From NCBI GenBank assembly GCA_036380435.1, contig DASVES010000172.1, positions 1 to 11,739 of the forward strand: a DNA stretch of 11,739 nt, given 5' to 3'. The position numbers and the translations under genes were made by a program. Under the pieces are notes generated by a model that worked only from the letters and a program-made list of their open reading frames with translations, searched no databases and was not told the DNA's origin. Positions 1 through 6,739 of this stretch are shown in pieces. This DNA comes from DASQDT01 sp036380435. Its GTDB lineage: Bacteria > Acidobacteriota > Blastocatellia > Pyrinomonadales > Pyrinomonadaceae. How positions within the stretch are numbered: the first letter of the stretch is position 1; each line of letters starts with the position of its first letter.

Positions 1-347
1 GGCGGCGGCGTGATCGGCGACTTGATGGCCCGGTTCTTCGTGAGATAGAGAAAGTAGTCCTCCGTCACAGGCGACTCCAGCGGAGCGCCCTGCTCGACGA
101 AGTCAGGCATCAACTCGGCCAAAGCTTTCGGGTCCATGACCGCGCCCGAGAGGATGTGCGCGCCGATGGTCGCCCCCTTTTCGATGACCGCGATCTGAAT
201 TTCCCCCAGCGGCTTCCCCTCACGCTTCCCGGCCCCGACCGCCTCGTCGTGCTCTTTAATGAGCCGAGCGAGGTGCAGGGCACCGCTCAGGTTCGCCGGC
301 CCCGCGCCCACGAACACCACGTCCATCTCGATGCTTTCACGTTCCAT
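1..347 (-). CDS. Electron transfer flavoprotein:ubiquinone oxidoreductase, N-terminal part (gene runs off the left edge)
   Basis: ETF-QO is a membrane-associated FAD and [4Fe-4S] enzyme that passes electrons from reduced electron transfer flavoprotein (fatty-acid and amino-acid oxidation) to the quinone pool. About 115 N-terminal residues are visible. They begin MERESIEMDVVFVGAGPANL, a beta-alpha-beta FAD-binding fold with GxGxxN at residues 14-19. A second hallmark is EKGATIGAHILSGAVMDPKAL, the conserved IGAHILSGAV segment of ETF-QO, followed by the typical GAPLESPVTEDYFLYLT stretch. The start is the ATG at 347-345, with a weak purine run (GGAAG) just upstream. An alternative start is the methionine at residue 8. 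The substrate, quinone and iron-sulfur domains lie outside the window. The gene is transcribed away from the mobile element that lies 145 bp upstream of its start. The family call is firm; FixC-like paralogues are the main alternative. Confidence 0.9.
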   Translation of the reverse strand, partial: MERESIEMDVVFVGAGPANLSGALHLARLIKEHDEAVGAGKREGKPLGEIQIAVIEKGATIGAHILSGAVMDPKALAELMPDFVEQGAPLESPVTEDYFLYLTKNRAIKSPITPP

Positions 348-492
348 TTCTTCCACGCTCCGGTATCAATGCTTTAACGCCCGCACGCCTGCCGCCGAAT
401 CATCCGGCGACTATTCAACTGCCGCGCACGGGTCAAAAATGAATCGCCATTCAGTTTATCTTCGCCCCCGAGAAATAGCAAAAGGCCGGCAA
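348..492. other. Upstream region of the ETF-QO gene, ending at the insertion point of the mobile element
   Basis: This is non-coding on inspection. It must hold the minus-strand promoter of the ETF-QO gene. The best candidate is TTGACC at 436-431, followed 16-17 bp later by a poor -10 (ATAGTC/TAGTCG), so the promoter assignment is weak. The last five bases (488-492, GGCAA) match four of the five bases on the far side of the element (3230-3234, GGCAC). That is what a target-site duplication with one later change would look like. Confidence 0.4.
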
Positions 493-537
493 TGTGGGTT
501 CGGTTATAAAGTGAAATTCGTAGGTCATAAAGTGAAA
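493..537 (+). repeat. Left end of the cassette: terminal inverted repeat plus two tandem 15-bp sites
   Basis: The terminal TGTGGGTTC is followed by GGTTATAAAGTGAAA at 502-516 and GGTCATAAAGTGAAA at 523-537. The two words are 21 bp apart, two helical turns, so a protein would meet both on the same DNA face. A much weaker third resemblance may start near 561. These are probable transposase-binding sites. Confidence 0.75.
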
Positions 538-627
538 TCCTTGTAGGGTGGACTCCATCAGGAATATTTACAAGTGCCATAGCAGTTTTGCGACCCACGC
601 ACTGAGGCTTGATTTCAACTTGATGTA

Positions 628-656
628 TTGACTTCTTCTAATGAGGGGGATATTGT
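628..656 (+). promoter_or_regulatory. Sigma70-type promoter of the cassette operon
   Basis: TTGACT (628-633), a 17-bp spacer and TATTGT (651-656) give a near-consensus housekeeping promoter. It lies inside the element and points at the two passenger genes. Transcription would start near 663 and give a leader of about 190 nt. The passengers thus carry their own promoter and do not depend on the insertion site. Confidence 0.6.
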
Positions 657-854
657 CCGCGCGTTATCATCAATAGCTGAGTCCGGAGCCTCTGCCTCCC
701 AACCCGGAATCTTATCGCCACTCATGTCGAGCCTGCGGGACAGGATATCTGAAACCACGATGTCGTAAAGCTCGCGTCCAGACTATCTATCGCGAGACGA
801 CAGGCAACTCTTACGTTTCATTAGTTCAATTCTGGGGCCCCAAAGGAGACCATC
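657..854 (+). other. Untranslated leader of the cassette operon
   Basis: I see no convincing open frame in this stretch. Two small hairpins are possible: CCTG/CAGG with a 5-nt loop (732-744), and CTCGCG/CGCGAG with a 14-nt loop (771-796). Neither is followed by a T-run, and no known riboswitch or T-box pattern was recognised. The stretch ends with the Shine-Dalgarno sequence AAAGGAG at 842-848. Confidence 0.4.
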
Positions 855-1799
855 ATGTTCTGGTCAGGATTAACTTCACTCTTGCGCGTGATTATTTACG
901 GCTGGGTGATCGCGCTGTGGCAGTTCTTGAAATTGTTATGTCAGTTCTGCCGGAAGAGATGCGCACGTCCGCCGAAGACCCCGCTCGAATGTCTCCAAAT
1001 CGATCATCCGGCGTTTGTTCGGCCTGATCCATTGCTGTACTCACAGCGCTACCTCAAGGCACATGGCTTTGCGGTGACTTACAACAACCCCGATATCAGT
1101 TTGTCGAAGGGTGGTGTACTCGTGAGTTCGCATGATCTGGAACCGGCAACTACATATGAAGTGACCGCGCGCATCTGGAATAACTCTCTCGAAGCGCCGG
1201 TTGTTGGCATGCCCGTGCACCTGTCCTTCCGGAACTTCGGTGTGGGCAACCAGCCCATCCCGATTGCCAGCGGCGCAGTGGACGTCGGCGTCAAGGGCAG
1301 CGTCACCCATCCGGGTTTTGTCATTATCCCGTGGACGACCCCGGCGACGCCCGGTCACTACTGTCTCCAGGTCTTACTGGATCCTGTCGATGACATTGAA
1401 CGTTTGAATAATCTCGGTCAGGAGAATACGGATGTCAGGAAGGCGCACTCGCCTGCGCTGTTTGAGTTCACTCTTCGTAACGACACCCCGAAATCGCGCC
1501 GTTACCATTTTGAAGTTGACGCGTACGAGATCCCGGCGCTGCCAAAGTGCGGCGACACAAGGCCCGATGATGCCGCCACACTCAGACGTCACCGGCCCGA
1601 AGCGCATCCCGTCCCCGCCGGCTTCGTCGTGAAGATCGAGCCGTCCACGCCAACGCTGGATCCGGGAGTCAGCGCGACGATTAACGTGAGCGTTGAACCT
1701 CCGGCCGGCTTTGTCGGTAGGCAAGCTCTCAACATCAATGCGTTTCACGAACAGGGATTCGCCGGGGGCGTGACCCTCACCACTGTAAAGGAGCCGTGA
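855..1799 (+). CDS. Passenger gene 1: membrane-anchored protein with Ig/CARDB-like beta domains, function unknown
   Basis: A 314-residue protein whose function I do not recognise. Residues 5-30 form one hydrophobic helix with few charges before it and a basic cluster after it (CRKRCARPPK, 32-41). By the positive-inside rule this suggests an uncleaved anchor with the bulk on the cytoplasmic side, although the domains resemble extracellular adhesive folds. Residues about 75-208 look like a CARDB/Ig-type beta sandwich: LEPATTYEVTARIWNNS, a PGHYCLQVLLDP strand pair and an NNLGQENTDV motif at 185-194. Residues about 255-312 look like a second short beta domain (VKIEPSTPTLDPGVSATINV). Start choice: ATG 855 follows AAAGGAG at good spacing. 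The stop lies only 3 bp before the next gene, so the two are surely cotranscribed and perhaps act together. The fold assignment comes from reading the sequence only, with moderate confidence. Confidence 0.8.
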   Translation: MFWSGLTSLLRVIIYGWVIALWQFLKLLCQFCRKRCARPPKTPLECLQIDHPAFVRPDPLLYSQRYLKAHGFAVTYNNPDISLSKGGVLVSSHDLEPATTYEVTARIWNNSLEAPVVGMPVHLSFRNFGVGNQPIPIASGAVDVGVKGSVTHPGFVIIPWTTPATPGHYCLQVLLDPVDDIERLNNLGQENTDVRKAHSPALFEFTLRNDTPKSRRYHFEVDAYEIPALPKCGDTRPDDAATLRRHRPEAHPVPAGFVVKIEPSTPTLDPGVSATINVSVEPPAGFVGRQALNINAFHEQGFAGGVTLTTVKEP

Positions 1800-1802
1800 A
1801 CT

Positions 1803-2858
1803 ATGGCAGTCCAACAATTCACGAAGTGCATCGAGCCGGAAAGATTCGAACCGCGCTCACGCATCAAAATGATAGCGATGGCAACCGCTTTCGCAGGCGT
1901 CTTTGCAGCATATGCCGTGCTCACCGGACACCCGTGGTGCGCACTTTTCGCGGTCGAGATTGGATGGTGCATGTTGTGGATACTCTACTGCGAGAACTGG
2001 CTTTACGAACGGCTGATTTGCATTGGCGGCGATGTTGATGCCATCGGCCTGGTCGTCCAGGTAGACCCACCGAAATTCACTGCGAATCTCTTTGACGTGG
2101 ACAACGACTATTGCTTCAACCTCCTGCTCCAGTGCACTGAATTCGGGGTTCAGGAGGGCGATGCGGCATTGCAGAATTCGCCGTACGGTGTGCTCATAGA
2201 AAAAAAACCTGTGATACTCGCCCTGGGGTCAAAGGTGCCCGGCTATAAAAACGGGGGCTACATGGTCCCTGGGCGCCCCCCCAACTCCGCGACGCTGCAC
2301 TGTGAGATGGAAGGTTCCGTCATCCACGACTATTATCTGTTTATGCAGGCCATGTTGGGGATCACCGTCCTCGCGTTCGGAGTGTGCGTGCTCCTTCCCC
2401 ATTGGATCTCTTTACTCAGCTGGATTCTGGCCATCCTCGCTATCGTGATCGTGGGCGGCATGTACGAGTCTCAGGTGACTCATCCCGGCTCGCCGTCTGA
2501 CGTCAACCCTGACATCGCCACCATTCACAAAGATCAAGACATACTCTATGTTCACGGAACATGGGTCTACGATCCACTGCATGACGGCTACAACGAGATT
2601 CACCCGGTCAAAATCTGCCTCAAAATTGGCTGCTGGAACGGCGACTGGACCAATACCAACTGCCACCCAGAAAACGGGCCCACTGAGTACGATAAGCACT
2701 GCCTGCCGGGCGGCGGGGCACCTGATGTGATCCTGCGCCTGCGAAACGCGCTTGAGGAGGCGAGAGCGGATGTGACGATTGCGAATCAGAAACTACTGGA
2801 ACATCAGTGGCGTTTTCATCCGCTCATCGATGCGTGTGACCGGGACGTGATCCTCTGA
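1803..2858 (+). CDS. Passenger gene 2: four-helix integral membrane protein of unknown function
   Basis: A 351-residue protein, not recognised. Hydrophobic segments at about 22-42, 46-66, 182-200 and 202-220 make two helical hairpins. The loop between them (about 70-180) and the C-terminal region (about 222-351) should therefore face the same side as the N-terminus, probably the cytoplasm (KCIEPERFEPRSRIK precedes helix 1). The C-terminal part holds a striking polar motif, HGTWVYD (251-257) then HDGYNEIHPVK (260-270). Its conserved-looking His, Asp, Asn and Glu residues could bind metal or form an active site, but this is inference. Several cysteines follow (C272, C277, C287, C300), then a short acidic/basic helix (LRLRNALEEARADV) that could be a coiled coil. 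The start ATG 1803 is served by AAAGGAG (1788-1794), inside the end of passenger gene 1, so translation is coupled. The shared operon suggests a two-part membrane complex. Confidence 0.8.
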   Translation: MAVQQFTKCIEPERFEPRSRIKMIAMATAFAGVFAAYAVLTGHPWCALFAVEIGWCMLWILYCENWLYERLICIGGDVDAIGLVVQVDPPKFTANLFDVDNDYCFNLLLQCTEFGVQEGDAALQNSPYGVLIEKKPVILALGSKVPGYKNGGYMVPGRPPNSATLHCEMEGSVIHDYYLFMQAMLGITVLAFGVCVLLPHWISLLSWILAILAIVIVGGMYESQVTHPGSPSDVNPDIATIHKDQDILYVHGTWVYDPLHDGYNEIHPVKICLKIGCWNGDWTNTNCHPENGPTEYDKHCLPGGGAPDVILRLRNALEEARADVTIANQKLLEHQWRFHPLIDACDRDVIL

Positions 2859-2930
2859 CGCTGTCGCGGGCTCAATGCTCCAGGACGTTTTTGCGGCAGT
2901 CTCACGCATCGAAGTCGGTGATCTTAATTC

Positions 2931-2961
2931 CGCGTTTTAAGGAGAAAGAAAACAAAACGCG
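2931..2961. other. Hairpin downstream of the passenger genes, possibly a transcript end
   Basis: CGCGTTTT (2931-2938) and AAAACGCG (2954-2961) are perfect 8-bp inverted repeats around a purine-rich 15-nt loop. No T-run follows, so this is not a textbook intrinsic terminator. It could stabilise the 3' end or be a weak bidirectional terminator. The rest of 2859-3096 shows no credible gene. A 25-codon GTG-started frame near 2961 has no Shine-Dalgarno at the right distance. Confidence 0.4.
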
Positions 2962-3096
2962 TGTCCGAAGGAAGGGAATGTAGCCCTCGCGAGTCCCACC
3001 TCTCTCATTGCAATGCGCGAATCCCTAATCCGTGGTGAGGAACTGAAACTAAGATATTCCGAGTACGAAGAGCTTTGATCAAGGGCGGCGAGTAAA

Positions 3097-3229
3097 TTTC
3101 AAGTAATGACCGAATACTGTAGGAAACTTTCATGTTATGCCAGAAAAGATTTTCACTTAAGGACCGAATCTGCCGCGTAAGTTATTGATTCCAGTAATGG
3201 GCCGGTTTCACTTTATGACCGAACCCACA
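3097..3229 (-). repeat. Right end of the cassette: terminal inverted repeat plus two to three spaced internal sites
   Basis: Read inward on the minus strand, the end is TGTGGGTTC, then GGTCATAAAGTGAAA at 3220-3206. GGTCCTTAAGTGAAA follows at 3165-3151 (13 of 15 matches) and GGTCATTACTTGAAA at 3111-3097 (12 of 15). All three are preceded by TTCG or ATTCG. The sites are about 55 bp apart. A poorer copy (GGCATAACATGAAAG, around 3138-3124) sits between the last two. The left end has tandem sites 21 bp apart, so the two ends are organised differently. Asymmetric ends of this kind are known for IS21-, Mu- and Tn7-type transposition. Confidence 0.72.
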
Positions 3230-3251
3230 GGCACTTTCAATTCGGCCAGAT

Positions 3252-3334
3252 GGGAACACGGATTAAACGGATGAGAGGGATAAGCACGGATCAAATCCGT
3301 GCTTATCCCTCTCATCCGTTTAATCCGTGTTCCC
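3252..3334. repeat. Perfect 40-bp-arm palindrome with a 3-bp loop
   Basis: Arms 3252-3291 and 3295-3334 are exact reverse complements around the loop CAA. The arm is itself repetitive: GGAT recurs about every 9 bp with variable filler (GGATTAAAC, GGATGAGAG, GGATAAGCAC). It lies 22 bp right of the cassette end and upstream of the next promoter, outside any gene. Similar ATCCGTG-type palindromes occur dispersed between genes in many GC-rich bacterial genomes. I read it as a dispersed intergenic repeat, and it is a candidate for cruciform formation. It would not end up in the mRNA of the downstream gene if the promoter at 3358 is right. Confidence 0.9.
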
Positions 3335-3357
3335 CGCAGTCCCGTCGTGAATGCCGT

Positions 3358-3386
3358 TTGCCCCGCGCCGGCAAAGGGGACATAAT
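3358..3386 (+). promoter_or_regulatory. Promoter of the DUF255 thioredoxin-fold gene
   Basis: TTGCCC (3358-3363), a 17-bp spacer and CATAAT (3381-3386) match the sigma70 consensus at 4 of 6 and 5 of 6 positions. The start site would lie near 3393, giving a short leader of about 38 nt before the GAGGGG Shine-Dalgarno (3415-3420). Confidence 0.5.
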
Positions 3387-3430
3387 TCCTCCAACAATTC
3401 CAACAACAAGCGACGAGGGGAAGCAATCAT

Positions 3431-5512
3431 ATGTCAGCTCACAAGCACACCAACCGGCTCGCCGACGAGACGAGTCCATATCTGTTGCAGCACGCGCACA
3501 ACCCTGTCGATTGGTATCCGTGGGGCGATGAGGCCATCGAAAAGGCGCGCAGCGAGAACAAGCCGATTCTTCTGAGCATCGGTTATTCCGCCTGCCATTG
3601 GTGTCACGTGATGGAGCGCGAGTCGTTCGAGGATGAAAAGATCGCGGGGTTGATGAACGAGCATTTCGTCAACATCAAGGTTGACCGCGAGGAGCGTCCC
3701 GACCTCGACCAGATTTATATGAACGCCGTCCAGTTGATGCAGAGACACGGGGGCTGGCCCCTCACCGTCTTCCTCTCCCCCGACCTCGTGCCCTTCTTCG
3801 GCGGCACCTACTTCCCCCCGGAAGACCGCCACGGCATGCCCGGCTTCCCGCGCATCCTCTCGCACCTCGCCGACGCCTACCGCACCCGGCAAAGCGAAAT
3901 TGCCGAGGGCGCCGCAGAGTTGTTAGATGAACTCCGGCGGATGTCCATGACGCGTGAGTCGGACGAACCCCTTACCGTTTCCATACTCGACGACGCCGCC
4001 CGCGCCGTCGCGAAAACATTCGACCCACGGCACGGCGGTTTCGGAGGCGCCCCCAAGTTCCCTGCCCCGATGACTCTCGATTTCCTGCTGCGAACCCACC
4101 GGCGCACCCGTGACCCACACCTCCTTGAGATAGTCACGCACACCTGCCGGAAAATGGCGTTCGGCGGAATCTACGATCAACTCGGAGGGGGCTTTCACCG
4201 CTATTCGACCGACGCCCACTGGCTCGTCCCGCACTTCGAGAAGATGCTCTACGATAACGCACTCCTCTCACGCCTCTACCTTCACGCCTATCAGGCCACG
4301 GGCGACGAACTCTTCAAAAGAATTGTCGAGGAGACGCTCGACTACGTCGTCCGCGAGATGACCGACCCCTCGGGCAGCTTCTACTCCACGCAGGACGCCG
4401 ACTCCGAAGGCATCGAGGGTAAGTTCTTCGTCTGGGACGAGGCCGAGTTGAAAGACTTGCTCGGCGAGGATGATGCTCGTCTGTTCAGCACTTTCTATAA
4501 CGTTACGGATGAAGGCAACTTCGAGGAAGAAAACATCCTGAACGTCACGCGTCCGGCCGAAGCCGTCGCGGCTGATGCGGGCGTGAGTGTCGAAAAACTC
4601 GATGAAGTTTTAAGGCGCGGGCGTGAGGTCTTATTCGCGGCCCGAGAACGACGCGTCAAACCCGGCCGCGACGAAAAGGTGCTGACGGCATGGAACGCCC
4701 TGATGCTCGAAGGCTTCGCTGAGGCGAGCGCCACACTCGGACGCGAGGATTATCGTGCCGTCGCCGAACGCAACGCACAGTTCATCCTGGAAAACTTAAA
4801 GGACGGCGAACACCTTCTCCACGTCTACAAGGACGGCCGCGCTAAGCACAAAGGTTTTCTCGACGACTACGCTTATTTCGTCTCCGCCCTCGTCACCCTC
4901 TACGAGACGACCGGCACGCTGCGCTGGCTCCAGGAGGCGACGGCCCTCTGTGAAAAGATGATCGACGAGTTCTGGGACGAGGAGGAAGGCGGCTTCTTTT
5001 ACGCCGGCCGGAGCGGGGAGCAATTGATCGTCCGCACCAAAGATTTTTTCGACAACGCAACGCCCGCCGGCAATTCCGTCGCGGCCGACGCGCTAGTCAG
5101 GCTTTCGCTTCTCACGGCCAACGAGGACTACAGACGAAGGGCCACAACCATCTTCCGGGTGACGCGCGACGCCCTCACGCGACACCCCTCCGCCTTCGGC
5201 CAACTCCTCGGGGCTTTACACTTCCACATCTCCGCCCCGAAGGAGATAGCCATCATCAGCGGCTCCGACACGGAGGCCGGTGAGAGCCTTCTCCGAGAAG
5301 TGTGGGGCAGGTACATCCCTGACAAGGTCGTCGCTCAGGCGCGCGAGGGCGATGAAGAATCGGCGCGGATAATTCCGCTGCTACAGGAGCGCCCCGCATT
5401 GGGCGGCAGGGCGACGGCCTACGTGTGTCAGAACTACAGTTGTCGCCAGCCCGTTACCGACGCGCGGGAGCTTGCCCTCCAACTCGAAGAAGGTGCTGGC
5501 GCCGACAGTTAA
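3431..5512 (+). CDS. Thioredoxin-fold DUF255 protein (YyaL / SPATA20 family)
   Basis: A 693-residue protein, full length for the family. The N-terminus is diagnostic: NRLADETSPYLLQHAHNPVDW, then a thioredoxin-like domain with the redox pair C55-H-W-C58 inside YSACHWCHVME. DREERPDLDQIYM and GGWPLTVFLSP follow, with GGTYFPPEDR ahead of the second half. The region from about 180 to 690 is the helical (alpha/alpha)6-type toroid that resembles N-acylglucosamine 2-epimerases (HFEKMLYDNA, FYSTQDADSEG, FLDDYAYF). The molecular function is unsettled; members are annotated as thioredoxin domain-containing or, in mammals, spermatogenesis-associated protein 20. No signal peptide is visible, so it is presumably cytoplasmic. 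ATG 3431 is chosen for the GAGGGG at 3415-3420 and because the family starts right before the NRL motif. It converges on the exonuclease gene with only 39 bp between the stops. Confidence 0.93.
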   Translation: MSAHKHTNRLADETSPYLLQHAHNPVDWYPWGDEAIEKARSENKPILLSIGYSACHWCHVMERESFEDEKIAGLMNEHFVNIKVDREERPDLDQIYMNAVQLMQRHGGWPLTVFLSPDLVPFFGGTYFPPEDRHGMPGFPRILSHLADAYRTRQSEIAEGAAELLDELRRMSMTRESDEPLTVSILDDAARAVAKTFDPRHGGFGGAPKFPAPMTLDFLLRTHRRTRDPHLLEIVTHTCRKMAFGGIYDQLGGGFHRYSTDAHWLVPHFEKMLYDNALLSRLYLHAYQATGDELFKRIVEETLDYVVREMTDPSGSFYSTQDADSEGIEGKFFVWDEAELKDLLGEDDARLFSTFYNVTDEGNFEEENILNVTRPAEAVAADAGVSVEKLDEVLRRGREVLFAARERRVKPGRDEKVLTAWNALMLEGFAEASATLGREDYRAVAERNAQFILENLKDGEHLLHVYKDGRAKHKGFLDDYAYFVSALVTLYETTGTLRWLQEATALCEKMIDEFWDEEEGGFFYAGRSGEQLIVRTKDFFDNATPAGNSVAADALVRLSLLTANEDYRRRATTIFRVTRDALTRHPSAFGQLLGALHFHISAPKEIAIISGSDTEAGESLLREVWGRYIPDKVVAQAREGDEESARIIPLLQERPALGGRATAYVCQNYSCRQPVTDARELALQLEEGAGADS

Positions 5513-5551
5513 AGAAGCTGGTGAGAAGGTCGCGGGGGCGGGGTGATATTT

Positions 5552-6430
5552 TTACGAACAAGCGTCGCGAAGGGCTTTGAGCAAGTCGTCACCGAAACGA
5601 GTAATTTTCGCGGAGCCGAGGCCGTACACCCCGCCCAGCGCCTCCAACGTCTCGGGCCTCACCCTGACGAGATGTTCGAGCGTTCGATCCTGACAGACCA
5701 TGTAGGCCGGCAGATTCTCAGACTGCGCCCGCTCCAACCGCCACGCCTTGAGTTTCAACACGACTCGCTTTTCCTCGGCGGTTAGCGGCGGCGACAAATC
5801 GATCTTCGGGCGTTTTTGTCTTGCGCCCTGCGACGGCCGGTTGCTCAAGGTCGAAGCCTTTAGCGCCTCTTCAAATCTCCCCTCACCCGTCAGACGCGAC
5901 TTCAGTTCCTCATACACCCGTAGGACTATCAACGCGTCGAGAGCAGCATATGACACCTGCGCCTTCGAGAGTGGGCGCCGTCTCCAGTTCGATGTCTGGT
6001 AAGTCTTATCAAGAGGCAGGCCGAAGAGGTGTTCGACAACGGAGGCGAGACTGTAGGAGACGAGCCGCAACGTCATACGCGCCATCTGGAGCGTGTCGAT
6101 CAGGCCCGCGGTTTGGACTCCCGCGCCTGAGAGAACCATCCGGTCGAAGCGCGCGTTGTGCGCCACCATAAATAATTCGGGTGACTCAAGCGCGGGCCGG
6201 AGTGGTTCGATTCCGGTCGCCAGAGCATCGACAACGAGAATCTCTCCTTCGGCGGCGGCGAGCTGGACGAGCGAGACGCTTGACCTGTTGTTGGAGGAGC
6301 GATCCCAGAAAGTCTCCGTGTCTAAACCGACGACCCCTCCTGACGGAAAAGAGTCGAGAGCCTTCCGCAGAGCACTCTCGTCGTCGTGCAAGCAATAGCG
6401 AACTCCGTGTACCTCCCCGCCCTCGCCCAT
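5552..6430 (-). CDS. RNase D-like DEDDy 3'-5' exonuclease with a C-terminal HRDC domain
   Basis: A 292-residue nuclease predicted to trim RNA 3' ends, as RNase D does in tRNA maturation, using two metal ions. The DEDDy catalytic set is complete: D37 and E39 in GLDTET, D96 in HNARFDRMVL, and Y161 with D165 in YAALDA. An HRDC domain follows at about 215-290 (LTAEEKRVVLKLKAWRLERA ... LGSAKITRFGDDLL), likely for nucleic-acid binding. Escherichia coli RNase D has about 375 residues and two HRDC repeats. This one has a single recognisable repeat, and a basic linker (about 195-212) joins it to the catalytic domain. A longer reading from GTG 6487 is open, but ATG 6430 has a good Shine-Dalgarno (AGGAAGGA, 8 bp upstream) and removes an unconserved Gly/Arg-rich leader. 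A DNA-directed role cannot be excluded. The gene is divergent from the c-di-GMP gene. Confidence 0.88.
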   Translation of the reverse strand: MGEGGEVHGVRYCLHDDESALRKALDSFPSGGVVGLDTETFWDRSSNNRSSVSLVQLAAAEGEILVVDALATGIEPLRPALESPELFMVAHNARFDRMVLSGAGVQTAGLIDTLQMARMTLRLVSYSLASVVEHLFGLPLDKTYQTSNWRRRPLSKAQVSYAALDALIVLRVYEELKSRLTGEGRFEEALKASTLSNRPSQGARQKRPKIDLSPPLTAEEKRVVLKLKAWRLERAQSENLPAYMVCQDRTLEHLVRVRPETLEALGGVYGLGSAKITRFGDDLLKALRDACS

Positions 6431-6606
6431 CTTCGCAGTCCTTCCTCGCCAATCGGCGATTCTTCCGACACCATTGCCGCACCCCACGCTCGCCCGAAGA
6501 GGATATTATTTTTCCCCCTAAGCCGCACACATCTTTGGTCATGATGATTGGTAAGTATTGCATACAAATCGGAATCTTTCCCGACCCGAATCGCAAGGAT
6601 AAATGC

Positions 6607-6635
6607 TTGACCTTTAAGGAGAAAAGCGTTATTTT
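6607..6635 (+). promoter_or_regulatory. Promoter of the HD-GYP/GGDEF gene
   Basis: TTGACC (6607-6612), a 17-bp spacer and TATTTT (6630-6635) form a strong sigma70-type match. It sits in the AT-rich part of the divergent spacer, and the start site is expected near 6643. I could not identify an equally good minus-strand promoter for the exonuclease gene; a TAATAT at 6508-6503 lacks a clear -35. Confidence 0.6.
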
Positions 6636-6641
6636 TACATG

Positions 6642-6656
6642 GCCAACGTTGTTGGC
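6642..6656. promoter_or_regulatory. Candidate operator or leader hairpin at the predicted transcription start
   Basis: The inverted repeat GCCAAC-GTT-GTTGGC lies 6 bp past the -10 box, where a repressor would block initiation. In RNA it would be a 6-bp stem with a 3-nt loop at the 5' end of the transcript. No regulator gene sits nearby, so the site is only a candidate. Confidence 0.35.
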
Positions 6657-6739
6657 ACATCTGCTTGCTCCGCGAATTCTCTCCTCCCCGGTCGAATCTA
6701 TTCCTGGCCTCTTCTCCACCAGCGAAACCTATCAGCCGC

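Larger units (their letters stand above)
493..3229. mobile_element. Putative non-autonomous mobile insertion cassette with two passenger genes and no transposase
   Basis: Seen directly: a 2737-bp segment bounded by 24-bp inverted repeats (493-516 and 3206-3229) that differ at one base. Both begin TGTGGGTTCGG when read inward. Further degenerate copies of the 15-bp word GGTCATAAAGTGAAA lie inside each end, and the flanking pentamers are GGCAA and GGCAC. Known of families: ends starting TGT, several internal transposase-binding repeats and a 4-8 bp target duplication are typical of IS21-family elements. Tn7-like and Mu-like elements share the TGT end, multiple binding sites and a 5-bp duplication. 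Inferred: the segment moved as a unit with a transposase supplied in trans, because neither istA/istB nor any DDE or AAA+ gene is present. It holds only two genes in one apparent operon with their own promoter. The interior looks less GC-rich than the housekeeping genes around it, consistent with separate ancestry. An old element with a deleted transposase is an alternative. Confidence 0.72.

Noticed and set aside
374..598. A 74-residue minus-strand open frame across the left cassette end
   Set aside because: It spans the insertion border and the terminal repeat, so it cannot be an old gene, and it has no recognisable domain.
628..854. Riboswitch or attenuator in the long cassette leader
   Set aside because: Only short stems without a terminator T-run or a recognisable aptamer core were found.
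2961..3041. Short GTG-started frame of about 25 codons near the right cassette end
   Set aside because: No Shine-Dalgarno at a usable distance, no motif, and it begins within a hairpin arm.
3434..3892. A 152-residue antisense open frame under the DUF255 gene
   Set aside because: The Val/Gly/Glu-rich product mirrors the codon bias of the real gene on the opposite strand, and no Shine-Dalgarno or motif supports it.
6186..6719. Minus-strand open frames of 177 and 139 residues across the divergent spacer
   Set aside because: Arg- and Ser-rich products with no motif. They overlap the start of the exonuclease in another frame and cover the predicted promoter of the c-di-GMP gene.
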